A stretch of DNA of 13,988 nt from positions 1-13,988 of the forward strand of contig JAJFVE010000085.1 of the NCBI GenBank assembly GCA_021371965.1, given 5' to 3'. The notes under the pieces were generated by a model. That model worked only from the letters and a program-made list of their open reading frames with translations. It was not told where the DNA came from and made no database searches. The translations under genes were made by a program, and so were the position numbers. Of this stretch, positions 1 to 6,733 are shown in pieces (within the stretch, counting starts at the first letter, position 1; each line of letters begins with the position of its first letter). Source of the DNA: Planctomycetaceae bacterium. Lineage in GTDB: Bacteria; Planctomycetota; Phycisphaerae; SM23-33.

Positions 1-140
1 AGAAGGTGCTGGACTGCTGCTACGCCAACGGCTGCATCCCCGAGGTCGTCATGAAGGACCTCCACACCGTCCGCGGCGACGTCAAGCGCATGTGGGACTG
101 GGTCGCCATGGCCCGCGAGCTATCGGCCCAGTACGCCTGA
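1..140 (+). CDS. Uroporphyrinogen-decarboxylase-family protein, C-terminal end (5' truncated)
   Basis: The reading frame is open from base 3 to a TGA at 138-140 and gives the last 45 residues of a protein whose start lies outside the window. The segment around VVMKDLHTVRGD followed by MWDWVAMARELS resembles the C-terminal end of URO-D-superfamily proteins (COG0407: haem decarboxylases and corrinoid methyltransferases), where a strand ending in a KD-hTVr-type motif is followed by a helix. The catalytic part is not visible, so enzyme and substrate cannot be stated. Codon use is GC-rich like the neighbours. A perfect hairpin follows four bases after the stop. The assignment rests on recalled family resemblance over a short stretch, so it is moderate at best. 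Confidence 0.5.
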   Translation, partial: KVLDCCYANGCIPEVVMKDLHTVRGDVKRMWDWVAMARELSAQYA

Positions 141-143
141 ACT

Positions 144-170
144 GCCACGCACAGCTTCGTTGTGCGTGGC
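144..170 (+). terminator. Perfect 10-bp hairpin after the URO-D-like gene
   Basis: GCCACGCACA (144-153) pairs perfectly with TGTGCGTGGC (161-170) around a 7-base loop containing CTTCG. It begins four bases after the stop codon, which suits a transcript end. No T-tract follows, so it is a weak intrinsic terminator or an RNA 3'-end stabiliser. Confidence 0.5.
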
Positions 171-187
171 GTCCGGACTGTCGCCAG

Positions 188-385
188 TTATTGCGCGGCC
201 TTGGCGATGATGATCGTCTGGACCGTATTGTCGGCGGCCATGCAATAAGCCCGCACGCTCTGACCGACCTTCAGGTCTTCAAACGGCGCCGCAGCGACCG
301 TGCCCTGGCCGTCGCGACGGGACTTTGTCGCGTCTGTGCAGGTGATAGTCCTGCAATTCGTGGGTGTTTGCCCATGCGGGGGACG
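188..385 (-). pseudogene. Remnant of a small OB-fold-like protein gene
   Basis: On the minus strand the frame ending in TAA at 188-190 is open up to a TAG at 386-388 and reads like real protein. It contains TITCTDATKSRRDG, then PFEDLKVGQSVRAY, then TVQTIIIAKAAQ before the stop. This pattern (a 'T-DATK' strand, a 'F-DLKVGQ-V' turn, a closing beta strand) is typical of small periplasmic OB-fold proteins of the DUF5666 kind. There is no good start codon in this frame upstream of the conserved part. The next upstream coding-like stretch (VIVASPAWANTHELQ) lies in another frame, ending at 279. I infer a frameshifted or truncated gene. A -10-like TACAAT for the following ABC-F gene lies at 387-392, beside the remnant's open end. 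Confidence 0.4.
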
Positions 386-386
386 C

Positions 387-392
387 TACAAT
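387..392 (+). promoter_or_regulatory. Possible -10 element for the ABC-F gene
   Basis: TACAAT matches the sigma70 -10 consensus at five of six positions and lies about 80 bases before the ABC-F start codon. No convincing -35 box sits at the expected spacing, so this is a weak call. Confidence 0.3.
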
Positions 393-473
393 CACAGTTT
401 GCGCGGTGGCACAGGCCCCTCCAGCCTGTGTCTGGTCGCAGCCTGGAAAGGCCGCGCCACGGAGCGGCAAGCG

Positions 474-2411
474 ATGTCGTTAATTACATCCAATGCTGTC
501 AGCAAGAGCTGGTCGGACGTGGACGTTCTGACGAACGTTCATGTAAGCCTTGCGCCGCAGGAACGCGTGGGGCTGGTCGGGCCTAACGGGCAGGGCAAGA
601 CCACGCTGGTCCGCATCCTGGCCGGGCTCGAGCCGCCCACCGAGGGCACCATCGACCGCAAGAGCGGTTTGCGGATCGGCTATCTGCCGCAGGACCCGCC
701 GGCCTTGGAGGGCGCGACGCTGCACGAGGCCATGCTGGCGGTCTTCGCCGACCTGCACCGGCTTGAGGCAGAGGTCCACCGCCTGGCGGGCGAGATCGAA
801 GGTAGCGATGACGAAGCGCTGATGGCCCGCTACGGGCGGCTGCAGCACGAGTTCGAGGTTCGCGGCGGGTACACGTACAGCCGCAAGATCGAGCAGGTGC
901 TCACGGGGCTGAGCTTCGAGCGCGACGTCTGGGAGCGGCCGCTGGCGACGCTCTCGGGTGGGCAGCGCACGCGGGCGTACCTGGGACGCCTGCTGCTGGA
1001 AGACCCCGACGTGCTGCTGCTGGATGAGCCGACGAACCATCTCGACTACCAGACCGTCGAGTGGCTCGAGGAATACCTGCAGAGCTTCGCCGGCGCGGTC
1101 ATCGTCGTCTCGCACGACCGGTACTTTCTCGACCGCGTCACTACGCGCACGTGGGAGGTTTCGGGCGCGGCCGTCGAGTGCTACCGCGGCAACTACTCGC
1201 ACTACCTCACGCAGCGCGACGAGCGGTTCAAGGAGCGCTCGCGCCGCTGGCAGGCCCAGCAGGAGTTCATCGCCGAGACGGAAGATTTCATCCGCCGCTT
1301 CCTGGCCGGGCAGCGGTCCAAGGAAGCCAAGGGCCGCCGCACACGCCTGGAGCGCTTCATGAAGACCGAGGCCATCCCCAAGCCGCGCGAGCACCAGCAT
1401 ATTTCCGTGCGGTTCAACCCCGGCGTGCGCACGGGCGACTTCGTGCTGCACATGGTGGATCTGAAAGCAGGCTACGATGCGGCCGCCCCGTTAGTCCATG
1501 TCGAAAAGCTCGACATCCAGCGCGGCCAGCGCGTGGCGATCGTCGGGCCTAACGGCTGCGGCAAGACCACGCTGCTGCGGACGATCCTGGGGCAATTGCC
1601 GGCCCTGGCCGGCCAGGCGCGCCTCGGCGCCGGCGTGAAGGTGGGGTATCTCTCGCAGACGCATGCGGAGCTGGTGCCGGACATGACGGCCGTCGACGCC
1701 GTGCGGCAGGGCAACTCGCTGGTGAGCGAGTACAAGGCCCGCTCGCTGCTGGGCGGGCTTCTGATGGGGGAAGAGGATGCCTTCAAACGCATCGACCAGC
1801 TTTCCGGCGGGCAGCGCAGCCGTGTGGTGCTGGCGCGGCTGATGCTGGCCGAGGCCAACGTGCTGGTGATGGACGAGCCGACGAACCACCTGGACATCCT
1901 CTCGCAGGAGGTGCTCCAGGACGTGCTCAGCGAGTTCGACGGCACGGTGATCTTCGTCAGCCACGACCGCTACCTGATCCAGGCCCTGGCCAGCCACATC
2001 TGGGCCATGCACGATGGCGTGATTACTGAACTTAAGGGCGACTGGAACAAGTACCTCGCCTGGCGCGACAAGGTGGAAACCGCCGGCCCCGCCGGCGCGA
2101 CGCAAGGCGATGCCGCCAAATCCGAACGCATCGAACAATACGACCAGCGCCGCGAGCAGGAGAAGCAGCGTCGCAAGGCCGCCAACGAAATCAAGAAGAT
2201 CCAGCGCCAGTTCGAGCAGACCGAAACGCGCATCCACGCCCTGGAAGACAAGCTCAAGACGATGAGCGAAGAGATCTCGGCTGCCTCGGCTTCGGGCGAC
2301 ATGGAACGAGTCCGCACCCTCGGCGCCGACTACGCCTGCGGCGACAGCGAACTCCGCGGGCTGTACGCGCAGTGGGAACAGATGGGCGCGGCGTTGGAAG
2401 AGACCGGGTGA
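474..2411 (+). CDS. ABC-F family ATP-binding protein (ribosome-associated ATPase)
   Basis: A 645-residue protein with two ABC ATPase domains and no membrane segment. Domain 1 has Walker A GPNGQGKT (36-43), signature LSGGQ (160-164) and Walker B LLLDEPTNHLD (about 181-191). Domain 2 has GPNGCGKT (358-365), LSGGQ (443-447) and VMDEPTNHLD (about 465-474). Between them is a charged linker rich in RRWQAQQEF- and RSKEAKGRR-type helices, the place of the P-site tRNA interaction motif in ABC-F proteins. Residues about 555-625 form a Lys/Glu/Gln-rich coiled coil, as in Uup and related members. ABC-F proteins bind the ribosomal E site and modulate elongation or relieve stalling or antibiotic action; which subfamily this is cannot be told here. 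I start at ATG 474, not at the longer frame opening at 300, because the product begins directly with the domain and GGAG lies 9 bases upstream. Confidence 0.93.
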   Translation: MSLITSNAVSKSWSDVDVLTNVHVSLAPQERVGLVGPNGQGKTTLVRILAGLEPPTEGTIDRKSGLRIGYLPQDPPALEGATLHEAMLAVFADLHRLEAEVHRLAGEIEGSDDEALMARYGRLQHEFEVRGGYTYSRKIEQVLTGLSFERDVWERPLATLSGGQRTRAYLGRLLLEDPDVLLLDEPTNHLDYQTVEWLEEYLQSFAGAVIVVSHDRYFLDRVTTRTWEVSGAAVECYRGNYSHYLTQRDERFKERSRRWQAQQEFIAETEDFIRRFLAGQRSKEAKGRRTRLERFMKTEAIPKPREHQHISVRFNPGVRTGDFVLHMVDLKAGYDAAAPLVHVEKLDIQRGQRVAIVGPNGCGKTTLLRTILGQLPALAGQARLGAGVKVGYLSQTHAELVPDMTAVDAVRQGNSLVSEYKARSLLGGLLMGEEDAFKRIDQLSGGQRSRVVLARLMLAEANVLVMDEPTNHLDILSQEVLQDVLSEFDGTVIFVSHDRYLIQALASHIWAMHDGVITELKGDWNKYLAWRDKVETAGPAGATQGDAAKSERIEQYDQRREQEKQRRKAANEIKKIQRQFEQTETRIHALEDKLKTMSEEISAASASGDMERVRTLGADYACGDSELRGLYAQWEQMGAALEETG

Positions 2412-2637
2412 AGATGCAGGACGCGGGATAGATGCATGGGTGGATGAATGAGGGAAGCATTTCCGCTGAAAAATAGAGAGACATCGGCCCCGCGACGGCC
2501 AGGTTGACGTACGCCAACGTCAACCTGACTGCCGGCCAGTACGTGCGGCTGCGCGTCAACGGCAATACCAGGTGGACCGGGGACATGACCCAGATCAACG
2601 CGGCCGCGCTCCTGCGCCGCAGACGGCGATAGGATAT
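2412..2637. other. Intergenic stretch without an intact gene
   Basis: The 226 bases after the ABC-F stop hold no intact gene. They contain a perfect hairpin at 2501-2526. A plus-strand frame is open from about 2476 to a TAG at about 2630 and reads partly like protein: LTAGQYVRLRVNG, then WTGDMTQINAAALL, then five arginines. It lacks a start codon and a recognisable family. It could be the C-terminal remnant of a secreted or structural protein, but I do not claim a gene. Confidence 0.35.
2501..2526. repeat. Perfect 10-bp inverted repeat downstream of ABC-F
   Basis: AGGTTGACGT (2501-2510) and ACGTCAACCT (2517-2526) are exact reverse complements separated by ACGCCA. The hairpin lies 90 bases past the ABC-F stop and has no T-tract on either strand. 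It could help end the ABC-F transcript or be a protein-binding palindrome. Confidence 0.5.
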
Positions 2638-2780
2638 CTACATCTTGAATGTCCTGGTGGCGTCCACCAGCTCGACGATGTTCTTGATGGGCGTCTCGGC
2701 GAGCAGGTCGCAGCCGGCGGACATGGTGACCTGTCGAGCAGTCTCAACCGCAAAAGCGGCGCGACCCAGTGAGTAATCCG
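2638..2780 (-). pseudogene. C-terminal remnant of a URO-D/corrinoid-methyltransferase-like gene
   Basis: Directly downstream of the SpoIID-type gene on the same strand, a frame ends with TAG at 2638-2640. It reads as AFAVETARQV, then MSAGCDLLAETPIKNIVELV, then DATRTFKM. This resembles the C-terminus of URO-D-superfamily methyltransferases, in which an AGCD/L strand is followed by a 'TP-eNI-alveA' helix. Only about 45 residues are left, with no start codon except an internal ATG (28 codons), and the frame continues out of phase into the SpoIID gene. I infer a gene fragment left by deletion. It is a different piece from the URO-D-like end at the left edge of the window. A short expressed peptide cannot be excluded. 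Confidence 0.38.
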
Positions 2781-2783
2781 CAA

Positions 2784-4124
2784 TCAGTACACCGGGATGT
2801 GTTTGGCGCCGGGGTAATAGAAGTTCAGGATGCGATCGGCGGACCAGCCTTGAAGGGCTTTGGCCTGGGCGCCCCATTGGCAGAGGCCCACGCCATGGCC
2901 GAAACCGCGGCCATCGGCGAAGACGATGGAATCGCCGCGGGAGCGGATGGTGCAGTTGCTGCTGCGGATGTTGGCCACCTGCGGGGCGTAAGCTTTGCGG
3001 GTCATCAGGGCATAGCGGAGGTTTTCGGCCCGCAGGCGCAGGGTTTTGCCTTCGGCGCTGACGGCTTCGATCCAGATGGGACGGTCCCAGGGCGTCTTCT
3101 GGACGGTGCGGATGTCGGCGACGTTCTTGAGGGCCCGGGCCTTGTCGCCCAAGGCGTCTATCAGGGCCAGGTAGACCTGCGTCTTGGGGACGGCGACTTC
3201 CGGCCAGCGGTAGTAGTTCGAGGCGCGGCAGTCGGAGCAGACCTGCCCGCCGCGAAGGGGCTCGATGTTCTCGCCGTCGCGCAGGACGGTGACGGGGTTT
3301 ACCCGCCCGCCGCAGCAGGCGGAGTATTGGGCCATGAAGATTCGCTCGTCGCCATCGGGCCCGGCCGCGAGCACCAGGCCGCGCGTATCGAGGACGGCCT
3401 GGCGGCTCTTGTCGATCTCGCCGTCGATGCCGGTGTACATTTGCGCGGACTGATCGGCCCCGAGGTCGTAGGTCTGCGCGGGCTGGGCGGTCAGCACGTG
3501 ATAGAGGGCGAAGGTTCGCGCCGCCACGGCCAGGGCTTTGTACGCCTCGATGTGCCAGTCGGTGTAGAGTTCGCTGGCCAGCACGCCGGCCAGATAATTG
3601 TCGAGGTCGATGTGATTGATCACCATCAGGGCGTTGGACCCGGCCGGCACGATGCGAAGCGTCCCGCGATAGGCCTTGCGGGAGAAGCCCACGCATGAAC
3701 GGTCGAGGGCCTCCAGTGTCAGGTCCGGCCCCAGGAACAGCCGCTGCCCGACTTGCCAGGAATTGCCCACCCGATGCACCTGCGAGCTCTTGAGCGGCAG
3801 GGGCGATTCGCCGACGACCACGCCGCCGCAGAGCAGGCGGTAGGGGCCGGTGGTGAAGATGTCGGCAGAGGTCGCCGTCCGCCCGCTGATGCGCACGCGA
3901 AGCAGGGGCGTCTTGCCGGAAGGGAGGGCGTCGCGGTCTGGACGAATCTTGCGGCTGCAACTGCCGGCCCCGATCGCCAGGCCCAGCAGCCCTGCCGTCA
4001 GAAGGCACAGGGCCATTGCCCGGCCGAGGCGCTGCATGGGAGGCAACGCACGGTAGCGGGCGACGGCCTGGCGCAGCCAGTTGCGTCGCGAAGCGAGAAA
4101 CGCTCTGAAATCGAAGGCCGCCAT
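2784..4124 (-). CDS. SpoIID/LytB-domain lipoprotein (probable peptidoglycan lytic transglycosylase)
   Basis: A 446-residue protein. Residues about 35-56 form a hydrophobic segment ending IGAGSC, a possible lipobox with Cys56, so membrane anchoring outside the cytoplasm is likely. A SpoIID core follows: DNYLAGVLASEL (175-186) with Glu185 where the catalytic glutamate of SpoIID lies, the helix EAYKALAVAARTFAL, YSACCGG (268-273), and the C-terminal GFGHGVGLCQWGA motif (407-419). Cys270, Cys271, Cys296 and Cys299 (CSDC) could form a metal or disulfide site; zinc is known in some SpoIID proteins, but here it is inference. SpoIID enzymes cut glycan strands lacking stem peptides; outside spore formers they are thought to act in wall remodelling. 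I chose ATG 4124, with GGAG 10 bases upstream, over an in-frame TTG at 4142. It lies 57 bases downstream of the TPR/alpha-CTD gene, so an operon is likely. Confidence 0.85.
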   Translation of the reverse strand: MAAFDFRAFLASRRNWLRQAVARYRALPPMQRLGRAMALCLLTAGLLGLAIGAGSCSRKIRPDRDALPSGKTPLLRVRISGRTATSADIFTTGPYRLLCGGVVVGESPLPLKSSQVHRVGNSWQVGQRLFLGPDLTLEALDRSCVGFSRKAYRGTLRIVPAGSNALMVINHIDLDNYLAGVLASELYTDWHIEAYKALAVAARTFALYHVLTAQPAQTYDLGADQSAQMYTGIDGEIDKSRQAVLDTRGLVLAAGPDGDERIFMAQYSACCGGRVNPVTVLRDGENIEPLRGGQVCSDCRASNYYRWPEVAVPKTQVYLALIDALGDKARALKNVADIRTVQKTPWDRPIWIEAVSAEGKTLRLRAENLRYALMTRKAYAPQVANIRSSNCTIRSRGDSIVFADGRGFGHGVGLCQWGAQAKALQGWSADRILNFYYPGAKHIPVY

Positions 4125-4181
4125 GCCGTCGGTGCTCCGCAACGAAAATCTGTGGCAGGTTTGATTACTGTTTTGTTTCGA

Positions 4182-5510
4182 TCAATCCGGTTCGCGCAGA
4201 GCCAGACCGTATTCGCCGAGTCGCTGGCGGATTTCGTTGAGGCTCGTCTGGCCGAAGTTCTCGCAGGCCAGCAACTCGGCCTCGGTCTTGGCGGTCAGTT
4301 CGCCCAGGGTGGTGATGCCCAGGTTGTCCAGGGCCTTGCGGGCGCGCTTAGAGAATGCGATCTGTGCCAGCGGGGTGGCCAGCACGCCTTCGTTCTTGAC
4401 GTTGGTCTTGGCGACCGGGGCCGAGATCAGGCCTGACAGCTCGGCTTCTTCCAGCGCCTGGCCGAGTCGCAGGCCCTTGGCGCCGAGCATGGCCTTGATC
4501 TCGCGCAGCGAGGTCTCGCCGAAGTTCTTATAGCTCATCAGCTCGGCTTCGCTGGTGCGGATCAGGTCGCCCAAGGTGCGGATGTTCATCTTCTTGAGGC
4601 AGTTGCGGGCCCGCACCGACAGTTCGAAGTCCGTCACGGGGATGTCGAGGATGGCGTTGCGGTGGGCGATGCGGCGGGCCTGGTCTTCATCGTAATACAT
4701 GTTCTTGGAGCTATCGGCGTCCTTGAGGAACATGCGGGCCCGGGGATGGTTGGGGTTGGTCGCCAGGATGCGGCGCAGGCAACTGATCGAGTTGTCGAAC
4801 AGGCCCTGGTCTTCGTACAGCGTCGCCAGGTTCAACAGGGCGTTGGCGAACACCGGCGGGCGCTCGACGCACTGCTTGTAGAGCGTCATGGCCTGCTCTT
4901 CGTCGCCGTGCAGATCCCAGAAGAACGCCAGGCGGAACATCGCGGCCGTGTCGTCGGGGTTGATCTCCAGGGCGCGCTGATAGTCGGCCAGCGACTGGTC
5001 GTCGTTGCCGGCCAGTTCGTTCGTCAGCCCGCGCGTCACGAGGAAGCGGGTGTCGTCGCTGAGGCTCTTGCCGAGCTTGCCCAGCAGCCCCTGCGCGGTT
5101 TCGAGATTGCCCGACAGCGCGTGCGTCTCGGCGATCTGGATGTCGACCGACGCCTGGTCGGCGCCCTTGTCGCGGGCGCGGGCGAACTCTTCAAGGGCCT
5201 TGTCGTAGCGGCGCAGGTGCTTGTAGCACAGCGCCTGGAAGAAGCGGCGGTCCTTGTTGTCGGGCGCGGCCGCGAGGGCTTCCAGCGCCGAGTCGAAGCG
5301 CCAGAGCATGTAGCGGGCGATGCCGATCTTCTGGGCGGCCGCGCCTTTGGGATCGGGGTTTTCAGCTTCAAGCGTCGCCAGAATCTTGCGCACGCGGGCG
5401 GGGGCGTTGGACTCTTCCGTCAGCTTGACCAGGATCGCGTCATGATCTTCAAGCGTCCAATTCTCTTTCTGCACAACCGTATCCAGGCTCTCGCTGACCG
5501 TCTCGGGCAT
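4182..5510 (-). CDS. TPR protein with two RNA polymerase alpha-CTD-like domains
   Basis: A 442-residue soluble protein. Residues about 60-265 are TPR-like helical pairs, for example RYDKALEEFARA, DQSLADYQRALEINPDD and CLRRILATNPNHPRA. Two helix-hairpin-helix domains follow that resemble the C-terminal domain of RNA polymerase alpha: domain A at about 288-350 and domain B at about 378-440. Domain A has ELSVRARNCLK and NFGETSLREIK, which align with E. coli ELTVRSANCLK and NLGKKSLTEIK. It therefore keeps counterparts of Arg265, Asn268, Cys269, Asn294, Gly296 and Ser299, several of them DNA-contacting. Domain B is more diverged (KRARKALDN) but keeps the Arg and the NFGQTSLNEI loop. I recall such proteins as common in planctomycetes, with unproven function; a transcription role or mere use of the fold for protein contacts are both possible. 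ATG 5510 has GAGGAG 7 bases upstream, better than the upstream TTG at 5531. Confidence 0.88.
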   Translation of the reverse strand: MPETVSESLDTVVQKENWTLEDHDAILVKLTEESNAPARVRKILATLEAENPDPKGAAAQKIGIARYMLWRFDSALEALAAAPDNKDRRFFQALCYKHLRRYDKALEEFARARDKGADQASVDIQIAETHALSGNLETAQGLLGKLGKSLSDDTRFLVTRGLTNELAGNDDQSLADYQRALEINPDDTAAMFRLAFFWDLHGDEEQAMTLYKQCVERPPVFANALLNLATLYEDQGLFDNSISCLRRILATNPNHPRARMFLKDADSSKNMYYDEDQARRIAHRNAILDIPVTDFELSVRARNCLKKMNIRTLGDLIRTSEAELMSYKNFGETSLREIKAMLGAKGLRLGQALEEAELSGLISAPVAKTNVKNEGVLATPLAQIAFSKRARKALDNLGITTLGELTAKTEAELLACENFGQTSLNEIRQRLGEYGLALREPD

Positions 5511-5573
5511 CGCAGGTCTCCTCAACGCCAAGTTTTAGTGATAAGATGTCACCGGCTAAATGACGAATGGAGT

Positions 5574-5601
5574 ATTATACCTTCGCCCCGAAGTCTTGCA
5601 A
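5574..5601 (-). promoter_or_regulatory. Sigma70-like promoter for the TPR/alpha-CTD - SpoIID operon
   Basis: On the minus strand a consensus -10 TATAAT (5574-5579) is preceded by TTGCAA (5596-5601) with a 16-base spacer. Transcription would start near 5567 and leave a leader of about 57 bases before ATG 5510. Confidence 0.6.
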
Positions 5602-5613
5602 TAGCAACTGCAA

Positions 5614-5756
5614 GGCCCGGTAGCACGGGCATCTTGCCCGTGAGTGGCATGGGCGTCCCGCCCTTGCTCTTGCGGTGTGGCATGGGCGTCTCGCCCATGC
5701 ATCAGGGACCGCGGGCGAGACGCCCGTGGCGCGCATGGCCGGGACGGCCATGCCAC
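5614..5756. repeat. Cluster of five GC-rich palindromes (planctomycete-type repeat)
   Basis: Five short hairpins lie almost end to end: CACGGGC/GCCCGTG at 5624-5642, GGGCG/CGCCC at 5651-5663, GCATGGGCG/CGCCCATGC at 5680-5700, CGGGCG/CGCCCG at 5712-5726, and GCATGGCCG/CGGCCATGC at 5733-5753. They share the phrase TGGCATGGGCGTCYCGCCC, and the outer arms (GTGGCAT at 5645 and ATGCCAC ending at 5756) are also complementary. From memory, such units, which translate into GQDARAT- or GILPV-like peptides, are widespread in planctomycete and verrucomicrobial genomes. Here they fill the gap between two divergent genes and end only six bases before the lipid kinase ATG. Confidence 0.8.
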
Positions 5757-5762
5757 AAAACG

Positions 5763-6689
5763 ATGCAACGCAAACCGGTACATCTGGTGATCAACCCGCA
5801 CAGCGGGTACGGCGGCAGGAAACTGCTCGTCAATGATCTGCGCCTGGCGATGCGGGCGGCGGGCATCGCCCTGGTCGAGCACCGCACCACCGGCCCGCAT
5901 GACGCCACCGATTACGTGCGAAAAGTCGTCGACGACGCCGACTCGATCTTCGTCTGGGGCGGCGACGGCACGGTCAACGAAGTGGCCACCGCCCTGGCCG
6001 GCACGCAAGTGCCTATGCTCGTCTGCCCGGCCGGAACGGAGAATCTGCTTGCCAATGAACTGGGGATGTCGGCCGACGCCGAGACGATCCTCAACATTTA
6101 TCGCGCCCGCATGATCGTCTCGTGCGACGTGGGCGTGGTGAACGACCGCAACTTTCTGCTGATCATCGGCGTGGGGTTCGACGGCGAGGTGGTGCGGCGG
6201 GTCTCGTCGGCCCGCACCGGTCACATCTCGCACCTGAGCTACTTCTGGCCGATCTGGCGGACATTCTGGGAGCACGACTTCCCTCGTCTGCGGATCGAGG
6301 CCGACGGCGAGCAGATCTTCGACGACTACGGCTTGGCGTTCATCGGCAATATCTCGCGATACGCGGTGGGGCTGCGGATTTGCCGCAACGCCCACTTCGA
6401 CGATGGGCTGCTGGACCTGGTGGTCTTCTCCTGCCACGAGCAGACGGCGCTGCTGCTGCACGCGGCCTGGACGATGCTGCGCCGCCACCCGCTCAAGGGC
6501 AACGCGCTGTACCGCCAGTTCCGCAAGCTGCACATCGAGACCGACCGCCGCGTGCTCTCGCAGGTCGACGGCGACGTCGGACCCGACAGCCCGCTGGATA
6601 TCTCCGTCGGCTCCGAGCAGGTTAAGCTGATTGTCCCGGCGCCAGGACGGCGCACGATCTGGCCATGGAAAGGAGGCCACGTCGTATGA
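5763..6689 (+). CDS. Diacylglycerol kinase family lipid kinase (DagK/YegS/BmrU type)
   Basis: A 308-residue protein with the diacylglycerol kinase catalytic fold. It opens with a strand and INPHSGYGG (10-18), the nucleotide-binding NP-sG motif. GGDGTVNE (66-73) is the diagnostic glycine-rich loop, and PAGTENLLANELG (89-101) matches the family's P-GT-Nd-a motif with Glu-Asn. The C-terminal half is the beta-rich domain, with GVGFDGEVVRRV and DDGLLDLVVF typical of the family. Such enzymes transfer the ATP gamma-phosphate to diacylglycerol or a related lipid at the inner membrane face; the substrate is unknown. The frame is open far upstream, but that part is antisense to the TPR gene and then palindromes, so I start at ATG 5763, although no clear ribosome binding site is seen. 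Its stop overlaps the next ATG (ATGA at 6686). Confidence 0.88.
   Translation: MQRKPVHLVINPHSGYGGRKLLVNDLRLAMRAAGIALVEHRTTGPHDATDYVRKVVDDADSIFVWGGDGTVNEVATALAGTQVPMLVCPAGTENLLANELGMSADAETILNIYRARMIVSCDVGVVNDRNFLLIIGVGFDGEVVRRVSSARTGHISHLSYFWPIWRTFWEHDFPRLRIEADGEQIFDDYGLAFIGNISRYAVGLRICRNAHFDDGLLDLVVFSCHEQTALLLHAAWTMLRRHPLKGNALYRQFRKLHIETDRRVLSQVDGDVGPDSPLDISVGSEQVKLIVPAPGRRTIWPWKGGHVV
6670..6676 (+). promoter_or_regulatory. Strong Shine-Dalgarno inside the 3' end of the lipid kinase gene
   Basis: AAGGAGG lies 9 bases before ATG 6686. It is the best ribosome binding site in this operon and points to initiation at 6686 rather than only at the start of the unknown gene at 6733. Confidence 0.55.
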
Positions 6690-6733
6690 ATAGGACTAGC
6701 CCTTCTTCTTTTCTGCCTATTGGAAAATGCTGA
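6686..6733 (+). CDS. 15-codon ORF between the lipid kinase and the unknown gene (possible leader peptide)
   Basis: ATG 6686 overlaps the lipid kinase stop as ATGA and is preceded at 9 bases by AAGGAGG. It encodes MNRTSPSSFLPIGKC and stops at TGA 6731-6733, whose last base is the first base of the ATG of the next gene (TGATG). Start, stop and ribosome binding site suggest a translated coupling peptide. Alternatives are that it is the original N-terminus of the downstream gene separated by a frameshift, or chance. The peptide resembles nothing I know. Confidence 0.45.
   Translation: MNRTSPSSFLPIGKC

Noticed and set aside
300..473. Upstream in-frame extension of the ABC-F gene by 58 codons
   Set aside because: The added residues have no family resemblance, overlap the antisense OB-fold remnant, and a good ribosome binding site serves ATG 474.
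480..2237. Long open frames antisense to the ABC-F gene (323 and 248 codons)
   Set aside because: Typical mirror frames of a GC-rich gene; composition is Arg/Leu/His/Val-heavy with no motif.
2769..3698. 309-codon plus-strand frame opposite the SpoIID gene
   Set aside because: It lies antisense to recognisable SpoIID motifs and reads as Gly/Ala/Val/Asp-rich filler.
5614..5756. CRISPR array
   Set aside because: Units are unequal palindromes without constant spacers or uniform repeat length, and no cas gene is near.
4662..5762. 367-codon upstream extension of the lipid kinase frame
   Set aside because: It is antisense to the TPR gene and then translates the palindromes; the kinase fold begins right at ATG 5763.
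5556..6680. 374-codon minus-strand frame with GRDAHAT-like repeats
   Set aside because: Antisense to the lipid kinase and the palindrome cluster; the peptide repeats are only translated DNA repeats.
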